From positions 62,001-126,000 of the forward strand of contig NZ_JAASQO010000001.1 of assembly GCF_011762095.1 (NCBI RefSeq): DNA of 64,000 nucleotides, written 5' to 3'. The position numbers and the translations under genes are program-made. Of the stretch, positions 49,681-58,210 are shown one piece after another; the first letter of the stretch is position 1, and each line of letters opens with the position of its first letter. Source of the stretch: Parvibaculum indicum (lineage in GTDB: Bacteria > Pseudomonadota > Alphaproteobacteria > Parvibaculales > Parvibaculaceae). Below the pieces are notes generated by a model. It made no database searches. It was not told the origin of the DNA and saw only the letters and a program-made list of their open reading frames with translations.

Positions 49681-49766
49681 CTTCGAGACGCGGCTTCGCC
49701 GCTCCTCAGCATGAGGACCTCATCCTGAGGAGCGCCCCCAACTCGCTTTGGGGGCCCGTCTCGAAG
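49681..49766. repeat. Palindromic repeat, family C
   Basis: Outer CTTCGAGACG and CGTCTCGAAG enclose minor hairpins such as CCTCAGCATGAGG, followed by CCTGAGGAGCG and GCCCCCAACTCGCTTTGGGGGC. A common alphaproteobacterial intergenic palindrome, only one copy here. Confidence 0.8.
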
Positions 49767-49768
49767 GA

Positions 49769-49804
49769 TGGATTGCTTGGTCGCTTCCGCTCCCCGCAAT
49801 GGCG
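49769..49804. repeat. Right half of a family B repeat
   Basis: GGATTGCTTGGTCGCTTCCGCTCCCCGCAATGGCG resembles the right arm of the B elements with two substitutions; the left arm is missing. It abuts the family C element, a composite of two repeat types. Confidence 0.65.
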
Positions 49805-49831
49805 AATAAGGAATCCCGGGCCTCCCGAGGC

Positions 49832-50593
49832 CTAGTTGCCGGGACCGTCCGTGGACGACTCCACCCAGGCTTCCGCGAAACGGGCGCCTTTTCTCTTTTC
49901 GCCGGCATTCATGCGAGGATCGTATTTCTCGTATGCCTCCTCGGCCTTCTGCTTGATCTCATCGTCGCCATAGCGCTGCGCCAGCATCAGGAAGCCCCAG
50001 GCGTCCTCCCGGTTCACATCCACGCCGTCGCCGTCGAAATGAATGCGCGCAAGCGCCAGAAAGGCCGGCGCGAAGCGCTTCTTGGCCGACAGCAGATACC
50101 AGCGCAGGCCTTCGGACTTCTCCACCGGGACGCCCCAGCCATTGCGATGCATCTGGCCCAGATAGAACTGCGCGTCCGCGCGCGGCGCCAGCGCCCCCAC
50201 CTCGAACCAGCGAACGGCCTCGGCGTAGTTCTTCTCCAGGTCGATATCCGGATTGCCTTCGCGGTAGATGAGCCCCAGCCGCGTCGCCGCTTCCGGCTGG
50301 CCGCCTTCCGCGGCGATCTTGTAATATTTGAACGCCAGACCGTCCGACTGCGGAACGACCTTGCCCGCGTCATAGAGATTGCCCAGCAGCCAGGCCGCGC
50401 CGACATGCCCCGCATCCGCAGCGCCGGTCCATTCCTTCACCGCGCCCGTCATGTCGCCGGCCTTGTAGGCCGTCATGCCCTGCTGAAAGGCCGCGCTCGC
50501 CTCCGCCGGCGGGGCGGCCCGCACCTCTCCCCCCACGGTCATGGTCAGGCCGAGAGCGGCGGCAAGAACGGCAAGGCGTTGAAAACGGGACAT
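49832..50593 (-). CDS. Exported Sel1-repeat protein
   Basis: 253 residues: signal peptide (MSRFQRLAVLAAALGLTM, cleavage near VRA-APPAE), then five or so Sel1-type TPR helices (AAWLLGNLYDAGK, AATRLGLIYREGN, AQFYLGQMHRNGWG, AFLALARIHFDG, AWGFLMLAQRYG). Probably a periplasmic protein-interaction scaffold. GGAG lies 7 nt before the ATG at 50593. Divergent from the small membrane protein. Confidence 0.85.
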   Translation of the reverse strand: MSRFQRLAVLAAALGLTMTVGGEVRAAPPAEASAAFQQGMTAYKAGDMTGAVKEWTGAADAGHVGAAWLLGNLYDAGKVVPQSDGLAFKYYKIAAEGGQPEAATRLGLIYREGNPDIDLEKNYAEAVRWFEVGALAPRADAQFYLGQMHRNGWGVPVEKSEGLRWYLLSAKKRFAPAFLALARIHFDGDGVDVNREDAWGFLMLAQRYGDDEIKQKAEEAYEKYDPRMNAGEKRKGARFAEAWVESSTDGPGN

Positions 50594-50770
50594 GGAATTC
50601 TCCTCGGGTCTCGGCATCCGGACAGGCACAACAGCCCCGGATACTAGGCCGCCCGCAGCCCCCGATAAAGGAAATTTCCCTTAAAAATCCGTTGGATGGC
50701 GGATCAGCGCCTTTCCGCCACATTTCACGCTTAGCAAGATTATGGAGGCTCACCGGAAGAGGAGACAGCG

Positions 50771-51010
50771 ATGCACGAAACGACGGTCATCATCAGCAAT
50801 CCCATTCTGCTGGTCATTATCGGGATCATCCTCGTCGCCCTGCTGCCGGTCTGGCTGTTCCTCGGCATCGTCGCGATATGGATGGCGGTCGGCCTCTTTG
50901 TCGGCTCCTTCGTCTACTGGTTCATCCTGTTCCTGACGGGCATGCAACTCCTCGCGCTCATCGCAGGCGTAGCGACGACGATCTTCATCTGGATCGGCTT
51001 GTTCAGATAA
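50771..51010 (+). CDS. Small hydrophobic membrane protein
   Basis: 79 residues, almost entirely hydrophobic, with two or three predicted transmembrane helices (NPILLVIIGIILVALLPVWLF, IWMAVGLFVGSFVYWFILFL, LIAGVATTIFIWIGLF). GAGGAGA precedes the ATG. Function unknown. Ends just before a bidirectional terminator. Confidence 0.7.
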   Translation: MHETTVIISNPILLVIIGIILVALLPVWLFLGIVAIWMAVGLFVGSFVYWFILFLTGMQLLALIAGVATTIFIWIGLFR

Positions 51011-51017
51011 CAAAAAA

Positions 51018-51041
51018 GGCGGCCCGCCGGGGCCGCCTTTT
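51018..51041 (-). terminator. Bidirectional intrinsic terminator
   Basis: GGCGGCCC (51018-51025) pairs with GGGCCGCC (51030-51037) around GCCG. It has TTTT on the plus side and a run of six T on the minus side, between two converging genes (51010 and 51060). It should stop both, and more strongly the minus-strand lipoprotein transcript. Confidence 0.85.
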
Positions 51042-51059
51042 CGATGACGCGGTTTGCGG

Positions 51060-51521
51060 TCAATTCATCAGCGCACTGGTTTTCTCGCCCGCCGATTGCG
51101 CGATATTGGGCTCCGGCTCCGACACCACGGCCGGCTCATCGCCCTCTTCCGCCAGCGTCATGCTGACCGTACCCTGATATTTGTTGTCCGATCCCGTGGC
51201 CGAGTCGATCGCCCAGCCGACGCCGCCGCCGATGAGGATGTTGCCGAAAGTCGCGGCATTCACATCGGATTTGTTGACGAAGGAGGCGTCCTGATACCCC
51301 TCTTTCGAGCAATTGACGATGATGTCGTATTTGGTCTTGTCGATGGTCACGGTCCCCGGCGTCGGATCCACCACGCCGATCCGGGCCCCCTCGCGCATCA
51401 ACTCGCATCGCGCGCCCGTCGGACTGGTATTGACCCCGATGGTCTGGGACTGTCCATCGACAATCGTCGAGCAGCCGCCAAGCGCCAGGGCGGCGCCCGC
51501 GACAATAATCAGCTTTTTCAT
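51060..51521 (-). CDS. Lipoprotein, function unknown
   Basis: 153 residues. Lipobox LGGC (Cys17) after a short signal (MKKLIIVAGAALALGG). The mature part contains GQSQTIGVNTSPTGARCELMREGARIG and TPGTVTIDKTKYDIIVNCSKEGYQ, resembling a small PEGA-like beta domain, then a Gly-rich hydrophobic stretch (ATFGNILIGGGVGWAID) and an acidic tail. GGGGGAAC lies 3 nt before the ATG. Such proteins are usually outer-membrane lipoproteins of unknown role. Confidence 0.8.
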   Translation of the reverse strand: MKKLIIVAGAALALGGCSTIVDGQSQTIGVNTSPTGARCELMREGARIGVVDPTPGTVTIDKTKYDIIVNCSKEGYQDASFVNKSDVNAATFGNILIGGGVGWAIDSATGSDNKYQGTVSMTLAEEGDEPAVVSEPEPNIAQSAGEKTSALMN

Positions 51522-51585
51522 TGTTCCCCCGGTTGTAAAGGCATGACACCCGGAACAATGATCGACGAAATTCTCCTAAAGTGAA

Positions 51586-51622
51586 ACAGGCGATTTATCC
51601 GGATTCCGGAAAAATCGCCTGT
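51586..51622 (-). terminator. Nested hairpin 3' of valS
   Basis: ACAGGCGATTT (51586-51596) pairs with AAATCGCCTGT (51612-51622), enclosing TCCGG ATT CCGGA. It lies 14 nt past the valS stop. No T-run follows on the minus strand, so it may be a Rho-type or processing hairpin. Confidence 0.5.
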
Positions 51623-51635
51623 CGTCACCGAGAAT

Positions 51636-54365
51636 TCACGCCGCGCTTTCCAGCCGCTTCACGGCGTCGCTCAGACGGCTGATCGTGCTTTCCGCATCGA
51701 CCTTCCGCTCGCGCTGCTCCTCCACCACATGCTCGGGCGCACCGGCGAGGAACTTTTCATTGCCGAGCTTGGCGTCGATCTTCTTCACCTCGCCTTCGAG
51801 CTTGGCAATCGCTTTTTTGAGGCGTTCCATCTCGGCATCGAGGTCGATCACATCGGCCAGCGGCAGGAAGATCGTGGCTTCGTTGAGCACCATCTGCACC
51901 GCGCCCTGCGGGACGCTGTCGGTCGGCTCCGCCTTTTCAAGCCGCGCCAGACGCATGATGAGGCTCTTGTGCCGGTCGAGGCGGGCCAGCGTTTCGCCGG
52001 ACGCATCCTTGATCGCCAGCTCGATCTTTGCGCCGGCGGGCACGTTCATTTCCGCACGCACCGAGCGGACATCGGAGATGAGCCGGATGACCCATTCCAT
52101 TTCGTCATCCGCTTCGGGCGACCCTACGCCGGTCAGCAAAGGCCAGTCCGCAAGGGCCAGCATGCCGTCGCGCTTCGGCCCCTGCTCGCCCGTGCGCTGC
52201 CACAGCTCTTCGGTGATGAAGGGCATGAAGGGGTGAAGCAGCTTCAGGATCTGGTCGAGCGTCCAGGCGGCGGTGGCGCGCGCCTCCGCCTTGGCGGCCT
52301 CGTCCTCGCCCATCAGCAGCGGCTTGATGAATTCCAGATACCAGTCGCAGAAGACGTTCCAGACGAAACGATAGGCCGCGCCCGCCGCATCGTTGAAGCG
52401 ATAGGCCTCGATCTCCTCGGTGATCTTCGCAGCGGTACGCGCGACCTCTCCCACGATCCATTTATTGACCGTGTGCTGAACGCCTGCGGGATCGAACCCC
52501 TCGACGCGCACGCATTCGTTCATCTCGCAGAAGCGCGAAGCGTTCCAGAGCTTGGTGCCGAAATTGCGATAGCCCTCGACGCGGCTGGTGGCGAGCTTGA
52601 TGTCGCGCCCCGGCGCGGCCATGGCGGACAGCGTGAAGCGCAGCGCGTCCGCCCCGTATTCATCGATGAGCTTCAGGGGGTCGATCACGTTCCCCTTGGT
52701 CTTCGACATTTTCTGGCCCTTCTCGTCGCGGACAAGGGCGTGGATATAGACCGTGTGGAAGGGCACTTCCTTCATAAAATGCATGCCCATCATCATCATC
52801 CGGGCGACCCAGAAGAAGATGATGTCGAAACCCGTGACCAGCACGTCGGTCATGTAATAGCGCTTGAGTTCCGGCGTCTCGTCCGGCCAGCCGAGCGTGG
52901 AGAACGGCCAGAGCGCGGAGGAGAACCAGGTGTCGAGCACATCCTCGTCACGGCGGAGTTCGACCGGCTTGCCGTAATGCTTCTCGGCCTCGGCTTTCGC
53001 TTCCTCTTCCGAATAGGCGACGAAGATTTCGCCGTCTTCCGCATACCAGGCCGGAATGCGATGGCCCCACCAGAGCTGGCGCGAAATGCACCAGGGCTGG
53101 ATGTTGCGCATCCATTCGAAATAGGTCTTTTCCCAGTTCTTCGGCACGAAGCTCGTCTCGCCCCGCTCCACCGCCTCGATGGCGGGCTTGGCGAGCGTGG
53201 CCGCGTCCACATACCACTGGTCGGTCAGGAAGGGCTCGATGACGACCATCTTGGACTTCTCGTCATGCGGCACCATGACGGGCTTGTCCTCGATCTTCTC
53301 GAGCAGGCCGAGCGCATCGAGATCCTCGACGATCTTCTTGCGCGCATCGAAGCGCTCCAGCCCGCGATAGGCTTCCGGGACGAGATCGTTCAGATGCGCG
53401 GTCTCGTCGAAGATGTTGATCTGTTCGAGATCGTGCCGCTTGCCGACTTCGAAGTCGTTGAAATCATGCGCGGGCGTGATCTTCACCGCGCCGGAGCCCT
53501 GCTCGGGATCGGCATGCTCGTCGAAGACGATGGGAATGAGACGATCCGTCAGCGGCAGCTTCACCTTCGCGCCCTTGAGCGGCGCATAGCGCTCGTCTTC
53601 CGGGTTCACCGCAACGGCGGTGTCGCCCAGCATGGTTTCGGGGCGCGTGGTGGCGACGACGATATAGTCGCGCGTTTCCGTGCCCGTTTGATTGCCGTCC
53701 TCGTCATAGACCGGCCACTCATAGGTGACGCCGTCGGCCAGCGGATAGCGGAAATGCCAGAAATGGCCCTTCACCTCGATATTCTCGACTTCGAGGTCGG
53801 AGATCGCGGTCTGAAGTTCGGGATGCCAGTTCACCAGCCGCTTGTCGCGATAGATGAGGCCTTCGCGGTAAAGCTCCACGAACACTTTCAGGACGGCTTT
53901 GGAAAGCCCGTCATCCAGCGTGAAGCGCTCGCGGCTCCAGTCGCAGGAGGCGCCGAGGCGGCGGAGCTGGTTGACGATGGCGCCGCCGCTCTCGCCCTTC
54001 CACTTCCAGACGCGCTCGATGAAGGCGTCGCGGCCCATGTCGCGGCGATGCATGTTGCCTTCCGCGTCGAGCTGGCGTTCGACGATCATCTGGGTGGCGA
54101 TGCCCGCATGGTCGAGGCCCGGCTGCCAGAGCACATCCTTGCCGCGCATCCGCTCGAAGCGGATCAGAATGTCCTGCAGCGTGTTATTGAGCGCATGGCC
54201 CATATGCAGCGTGCCCGTGACGTTGGGCGGCGGGATCACGATGCTGTAGGGCTTGGCGCCGCCCTCTACCCGGTCCGACGGCCCCGCCTTGAAGGCTCCG
54301 CCCTCTTCCCAGAGCGCATAGAGCCGTTTTTCCACTTCCTGCGGGGCAAAAGTCTTGTCGAGCAT
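51636..54365 (-). CDS. valS: Valyl-tRNA synthetase
   Basis: Class I synthetase, 909 residues. HIGH-type motif HMGH at 54-57 ([15 protein letters not shown]), KMSKS-type KMSKTKGNV, an editing domain, [17 protein letters not shown], and a C-terminal coiled-coil ([24 protein letters not shown]). The ATG at 54365 gives the normal N-terminus; the frame is open 39 codons upstream over the popZ terminator region. Downstream of popZ on the same strand. Confidence 0.97.
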   Translation of the reverse strand: MLDKTFAPQEVEKRLYALWEEGGAFKAGPSDRVEGGAKPYSIVIPPPNVTGTLHMGHALNNTLQDILIRFERMRGKDVLWQPGLDHAGIATQMIVERQLDAEGNMHRRDMGRDAFIERVWKWKGESGGAIVNQLRRLGASCDWSRERFTLDDGLSKAVLKVFVELYREGLIYRDKRLVNWHPELQTAISDLEVENIEVKGHFWHFRYPLADGVTYEWPVYDEDGNQTGTETRDYIVVATTRPETMLGDTAVAVNPEDERYAPLKGAKVKLPLTDRLIPIVFDEHADPEQGSGAVKITPAHDFNDFEVGKRHDLEQINIFDETAHLNDLVPEAYRGLERFDARKKIVEDLDALGLLEKIEDKPVMVPHDEKSKMVVIEPFLTDQWYVDAATLAKPAIEAVERGETSFVPKNWEKTYFEWMRNIQPWCISRQLWWGHRIPAWYAEDGEIFVAYSEEEAKAEAEKHYGKPVELRRDEDVLDTWFSSALWPFSTLGWPDETPELKRYYMTDVLVTGFDIIFFWVARMMMMGMHFMKEVPFHTVYIHALVRDEKGQKMSKTKGNVIDPLKLIDEYGADALRFTLSAMAAPGRDIKLATSRVEGYRNFGTKLWNASRFCEMNECVRVEGFDPAGVQHTVNKWIVGEVARTAAKITEEIEAYRFNDAAGAAYRFVWNVFCDWYLEFIKPLLMGEDEAAKAEARATAAWTLDQILKLLHPFMPFITEELWQRTGEQGPKRDGMLALADWPLLTGVGSPEADDEMEWVIRLISDVRSVRAEMNVPAGAKIELAIKDASGETLARLDRHKSLIMRLARLEKAEPTDSVPQGAVQMVLNEATIFLPLADVIDLDAEMERLKKAIAKLEGEVKKIDAKLGNEKFLAGAPEHVVEEQRERKVDAESTISRLSDAVKRLESAA

Positions 54366-54510
54366 CTGAAAATCTATCCTTGGGCGGCCCGGACTTCCGG
54401 CGACGGCGGAAATCGGACCAGATACGGAGAATCCGGCTGTTTTACACCACAGCCACCGCCCCCTATCAAGCTGGCCGCGCAAGACGGGCCGGATGGGCGG
54501 GCGGCAAACG

Positions 54511-54540
54511 AAAAGGGCCGGTCCGTTTCCGGACCGGCCC
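54511..54540 (-). terminator. Intrinsic terminator of popZ
   Basis: GGGCCGGTCCG (54515-54525) pairs perfectly with CGGACCGGCCC (54530-54540) around TTTC, and on the minus strand is followed by TTTT (54511-54514). It lies 30 nt after the popZ stop and separates popZ from valS. Confidence 0.85.
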
Positions 54541-54569
54541 TGAAAGCCTTGGGGTATGGAAACGAAGAA

Positions 54570-55394
54570 TCAGCGGCGCTTGCGCGATACCCGCTCGATC
54601 TCCTCGCGTACCATTTCCTCGACCATGGAAGGCAGATTGGCGTCGAGCCAGTCCTTCAGCATGGGCTTCAGAAGCTCGCCGACCAGCTCTTCCAGTGTCC
54701 GGGCATCGCCCGTGCTGGTGACGAGCGAACTCGACAGCGCGCCGAACGCCGCCGAGGCGGCATCCTCGGTCACGCGGGACATCAGATTGCTGTTGGCCGC
54801 CTCGGACAGAAGCGGTTCGGCACTCTCGGCGCTCATCACAGGCTCCTCTGAAAGCTCTTCGAAAACGATGTCGTCATCGGCGTCGAACGCCTCCTCTTCG
54901 GCGGCGTCGTCCTCATCGAAACCGGCGGGTTCGGGGTCGGCAATGACCGCCTCTTCCTCGATTTCGGGCTCGATTTCAGGCTCGAATTCGGCTTCCCCGG
55001 CCGCATCGGGCGTCGGCGCGGGCTGAGAGAAGGCCGTCTCGACCACATTGGTCTCGGCCGGGGTCTCGACCGGCGCGGCTTCTTCCTCGATTTCCGCCGC
55101 CGGCGCCGAATAGGGCACGGGCTCAGGCTCGGGAGCCGGCGCCGGCTCCTCGACGAAAGAAGGTTCCGGCGCGCTCGCCGCGGGCTCTTCGGGAAGCGCG
55201 TCGGTCAACTCAAGGACCTCGCCCTCTTCCTCAAGCTCGAAGCTCTCCTCCGGCTCGCTGGCCGGAGGCGGGGCTTCGGGCGCGACCTCGGGGCCCGCCT
55301 CGCCTTCTTCGCCGCTGTCTTCGGAGATAATCCGCCGAATGGAGGCGAGAATTTCCTCCATGGTCGGTTCTTGGGCCTGCCCAGAATTGCTCAT
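54570..55394 (-). CDS. popZ: Polar organising protein PopZ homologue (DUF2497)
   Basis: 274 residues. N-terminal conserved helix EPTMEEILASIRRIISED (binding hub), a long acidic Pro/Glu/Ala-rich disordered middle (about 30-195), and C-terminal oligomerisation helices (LEELVGELLKPMLKDWLDANL, SMVEEMVREEIERVSRKRR). In Caulobacter PopZ forms a polar condensate that anchors the chromosome origin via ParB; the role here is inferred. The linker is longer than in Caulobacter (177 residues in total there). The order tolC-popZ-valS fits the family's usual context. Confidence 0.93.
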   Translation of the reverse strand: MSNSGQAQEPTMEEILASIRRIISEDSGEEGEAGPEVAPEAPPPASEPEESFELEEEGEVLELTDALPEEPAASAPEPSFVEEPAPAPEPEPVPYSAPAAEIEEEAAPVETPAETNVVETAFSQPAPTPDAAGEAEFEPEIEPEIEEEAVIADPEPAGFDEDDAAEEEAFDADDDIVFEELSEEPVMSAESAEPLLSEAANSNLMSRVTEDAASAAFGALSSSLVTSTGDARTLEELVGELLKPMLKDWLDANLPSMVEEMVREEIERVSRKRR

Positions 55395-55513
55395 AATCGC
55401 GTCCCGTTACTCCCGACATCCATATGCCTGGATGCCATTCTTACCTCTCAAACCTTATGAGAAGTTGAACGGAATTGCCACGAAAGAGCAAACTTTACCC
55501 AATATTTCGCGGC

Positions 55514-56953
55514 TTATTCCTCATCGCCGGTTCCGAAACCGATCCATTTGCTCCGGACTTCATCATAATTCTTCTGCGGATCGTAGTATTTGACCGGCAG
55601 AGCGAGCTTCCTGGCGGTGAGTTGACCCATGGCCGCCAGAAGTCCGTATTCGGCAACCGAGCGGTCGCGCTCGGCGCTGACGAGGGTCACGCGCGAGTTC
55701 AGCAATTCCTGCTCGGCGTTCAATACGTCGAGCGTGGTCCGGGAGCCGACCTGCGCTTCCTGGCGGACGCCATCGAGCGCGATCTTGTTGGCCTTCACCT
55801 GCTCCGTCGTGGAGAGCACGGCCGACTGCGAGGCCCGAAGCTGCTCCCAGGCATTGCGGACGGCCTCGTCGACCGCGCGCATCGCCACGGCAATCTCCAT
55901 CCGGCGCTGGCTGTTGACCTGCTTGGCCTGGCGGACGGCCGAATACTCGCTGCCCGTCTGGTAAAGCGGGATGGTGAGCACGCCCAGCACCGCGCTTTCC
56001 TCGGTATCGTGGATCCAATTGCCCGGATCGCGCGCATACTGGTACTGCGCCTGCACATCGAGGCTCGGCAGCAATGCGCCCTTCGCCACGCGGATCGCCG
56101 ACCGGGAAGCCTCCTCGGCCTTGCGCGCCGCCACGATGTCGGGATGCTGCGCGCGCGCCACATCCTGAGCGGCCTTTTCGCTCTGCGGCAGGTCGGAGGG
56201 ACGGTCCGGCTCTTCGAGAGTGCCCGGCGCCTGACCGACCACGCGCTCATAGGCGGCGCGGCTGGCGGTCAATTGCGCTTCGGCATTGATGAGGTTCGTC
56301 CGGGCGAGGCTGAGACGCGCCTCCGCCTGCGACACGTCGGTACGGGTCAGTTCGCCGACATCGAAGCGGTCCCGCGTCGCATCCAGTTCGCGCTTCAGAA
56401 CCTGCACGTTGTTGCGATTGAGCTCCACCACGCCATTGTCGCGGATGACGTTCATATAGGCCTGCACGGCGGCCAGAAGCACCGATTGCTCGACGCTGGA
56501 CAGGGTCGCCCGGCCCGCCTGGACGGTGGCCTTGGCCTGCTCCGTGCTGTTCACGGTCTGCCCGCCGGCATAGATATTCTGGTTGAGCGTGACGGTGCCG
56601 GTCAGCGGGTGGAGCGTGACGGTGCCGGTCAGCGGGTAGAGCGTATTGTCCTGCGTGACGCCGCCATTGGTCTCGGTCCGGTTGTTGGTAAGCCCGTAGG
56701 AGCCCTGCGCCGTCAGCGAGGGACGCCAGCCCGAAAGCGCCTGCGGGACGCCTTCATCGGTCGCCCGCAGATTGGCCCGCTGGGCCCCGAGCGTCGGATT
56801 GGTTCCATAGGCCTGTACAAGCGCATCCGTAAGCGTATCGGCCTGCGCGCCCGTGCCCATAGCGGTAGCGACGGCAGTCGTAACCAGAAGCGCCCGCGCC
56901 AAAACGCGCAACGATCCCGCGGTGCCGGGGGCTTTGTTCTCAAATCTTTTCAT
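55514..56953 (-). CDS. tolC: TolC-family outer-membrane channel protein
   Basis: 479 residues: signal peptide (residues about 1-38), two outer-membrane-factor repeats with coiled-coil helices (QSVLLAAVQAYMNVIRDN, SQAEARLSLARTNLINAEAQL, DVLNAEQELLNSRVTLVSAERDRSVAEYGLLAAMG). Trimeric exit duct for type I secretion and efflux. A tandem repeat of nine residues, (Y/H)PLTGTVTL, lies just before NQNIYAGGQT in the beta-barrel region, encoded by a 27-bp duplication at 56585-56638. Stop is followed 119 bp later by popZ. Confidence 0.93.
   Translation of the reverse strand: MKRFENKAPGTAGSLRVLARALLVTTAVATAMGTGAQADTLTDALVQAYGTNPTLGAQRANLRATDEGVPQALSGWRPSLTAQGSYGLTNNRTETNGGVTQDNTLYPLTGTVTLHPLTGTVTLNQNIYAGGQTVNSTEQAKATVQAGRATLSSVEQSVLLAAVQAYMNVIRDNGVVELNRNNVQVLKRELDATRDRFDVGELTRTDVSQAEARLSLARTNLINAEAQLTASRAAYERVVGQAPGTLEEPDRPSDLPQSEKAAQDVARAQHPDIVAARKAEEASRSAIRVAKGALLPSLDVQAQYQYARDPGNWIHDTEESAVLGVLTIPLYQTGSEYSAVRQAKQVNSQRRMEIAVAMRAVDEAVRNAWEQLRASQSAVLSTTEQVKANKIALDGVRQEAQVGSRTTLDVLNAEQELLNSRVTLVSAERDRSVAEYGLLAAMGQLTARKLALPVKYYDPQKNYDEVRSKWIGFGTGDEE
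56585..56638. repeat. 27-bp in-frame tandem duplication within tolC
   Basis: GAGCGTGACGGTGCCGGTCA recurs exactly 27 nt later (56585 and 56612), the copies agreeing at all 26 first positions and ending G versus A; a further GAGCGT starts at 56639. It adds one nine-residue beta-strand unit to TolC. Confidence 0.9.
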
Positions 56954-57130
56954 CAGTTTCTTCTCCGAAAGACCGCGGCTCGCCCCTCAACGCATCCGCG
57001 ATTCATCTATCAAGCTGCCGACACTATATAGGTTCGACTTCGGGATTCATGTGTCGTCATTGCATATTTTTTGGCAAATTCCTTGGAATATCGCCTGAAA
57101 AACATGAAATCTGTCTGGTATTCCGCCGGA

Positions 57131-57802
57131 TCAGAACACGAAGCTCTTTTCCCGCCGAAAGCCCGGCAGGGGCTGGACGAGCGCATCGAAAGCCTTGCGG
57201 CCGCTGACATCGTCCTCGACGCGGACGAAGACCATGGCGCTGCCGGCGGTCTCGTCTCCCACCACGGCCACAAGCCGGCCATTCTCCTTCAACTGCTCCA
57301 GGATCGCCTCGGGCACGGTCTCGACGGACCCGTTGAAGAAAATCACGTCATAGGGCGCCTGATCGGCATAGCCCTTCTCCAGCGGTCCGGTCACCACTGC
57401 CGCATTGTCGATGCCCAGATCGTTGAGCGTCGCCGAGGCGCGTTTCGCCAGATCCTCGTCGCATTCGAGAGAGACCACCGCGCTGCCCAGCCGGGCCAGC
57501 ACGGCCGCGGAATAGCCGGTGCCGCTGCCGATATCGAGAACGAGATCGCTGCTGTCCACCTCCGCGAGCTGCACGAGCTTGCCGAAAACCCGCGGCTCCA
57601 TCAGATAGCGCGATACCCCCTCGCGCCCACCATCCGCGATCTTCAGATCCTCATCCATATAGGCATAGCCCTGGCAGGACTGCGGCACGAAGCGTTCGCG
57701 CGGGATGTCGGAAACGGCCTGAATGACGCGGGTGTCGGTCACGGCATTGCAGCGCACCTGGCTCTCGACCATGTTCAGGCGGGCGGCTTGGAAATCTGTC
57801 AT
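57131..57802 (-). CDS. Protein-L-isoaspartate O-methyltransferase family protein (paralogue)
   Basis: 223 residues, SAM-binding LDIGSGTGYSAAVLARL, and N-terminal ARLNMVESQVRCNAVTDTRVI, which marks the alphaproteobacterial Pcm-like subgroup usually found next to tolC. Annotated pcm in many genomes, but repair activity has not been shown. AGGA 8 nt before the ATG at 57802. The gap to tolC (56954-57130) is AT-rich and holds the tolC promoter. Confidence 0.88.
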   Translation of the reverse strand: MTDFQAARLNMVESQVRCNAVTDTRVIQAVSDIPRERFVPQSCQGYAYMDEDLKIADGGREGVSRYLMEPRVFGKLVQLAEVDSSDLVLDIGSGTGYSAAVLARLGSAVVSLECDEDLAKRASATLNDLGIDNAAVVTGPLEKGYADQAPYDVIFFNGSVETVPEAILEQLKENGRLVAVVGDETAGSAMVFVRVEDDVSGRKAFDALVQPLPGFRREKSFVF

Positions 57803-58111
57803 GGGTAAATCCTGATGAATGTCCCCGAAAAGGGTACGCAGGCAAATCATGGGGTACTGGCGCGTTTATAGTCGCTGAAAGGGACAAACTCAATTCGGGC
57901 CCCGGCGGCAGAGCCGGCAATTTTGCCTCGGGAACGCTTCCTTAATGCCGCAGCATTATTGGAGATTGTGCCGACGGCGCGGACTTGCTATATCCGCGCA
58001 CTCCCGGGGCGCATGGCGATTTGCCGGACGCGAACCGCGCTCTCGGGACTTTGATATCTGCGCGGGATTCTTGCGAAACCGGTTTCCGCTTTTCGCATCC
58101 CGCTCTTGTGA
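57803..58111. other. 309-bp spacer between the pcm-like gene and tRNA-Cys
   Basis: No ORF with coding support. It should hold the divergent promoters for both genes. TTGTGC and TATATC, 17 nt apart at 57966-57994 on the plus strand, could be the tRNA-Cys promoter, though about 115 bp upstream. The stretch GAAACCGGTTTCCGCTTTT near 58077 is a palindrome-cored motif reminiscent of short intergenic elements seen across Hyphomicrobiales. Confidence 0.45.
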
Positions 58112-58185
58112 GGCCACGTGGCGGAGTGGTGACGCAGCGGACTGCAAATCCGTATACCCCGGTTCGATTCCGGGCGTGGCCTCCA
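58112..58185 (+). tRNA. tRNA-Cys (anticodon GCA)
   Basis: Acceptor GGCCACG pairs with CGTGGCC, anticodon stem GCGGA/TCCGT (one G-T) encloses CTGCAAA with anticodon GCA, T arm contains GGTTCGATTCC. Discriminator T and encoded CCA at 58183-58185. Confidence 0.97.
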
Positions 58186-58210
58186 TATCACCTTCTTGTC
58201 GGACTTCCCG

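Noticed and set aside
51729-54851. A 1040-codon plus-strand frame antisense to valS
   Set aside because: Shadow, same reasoning.
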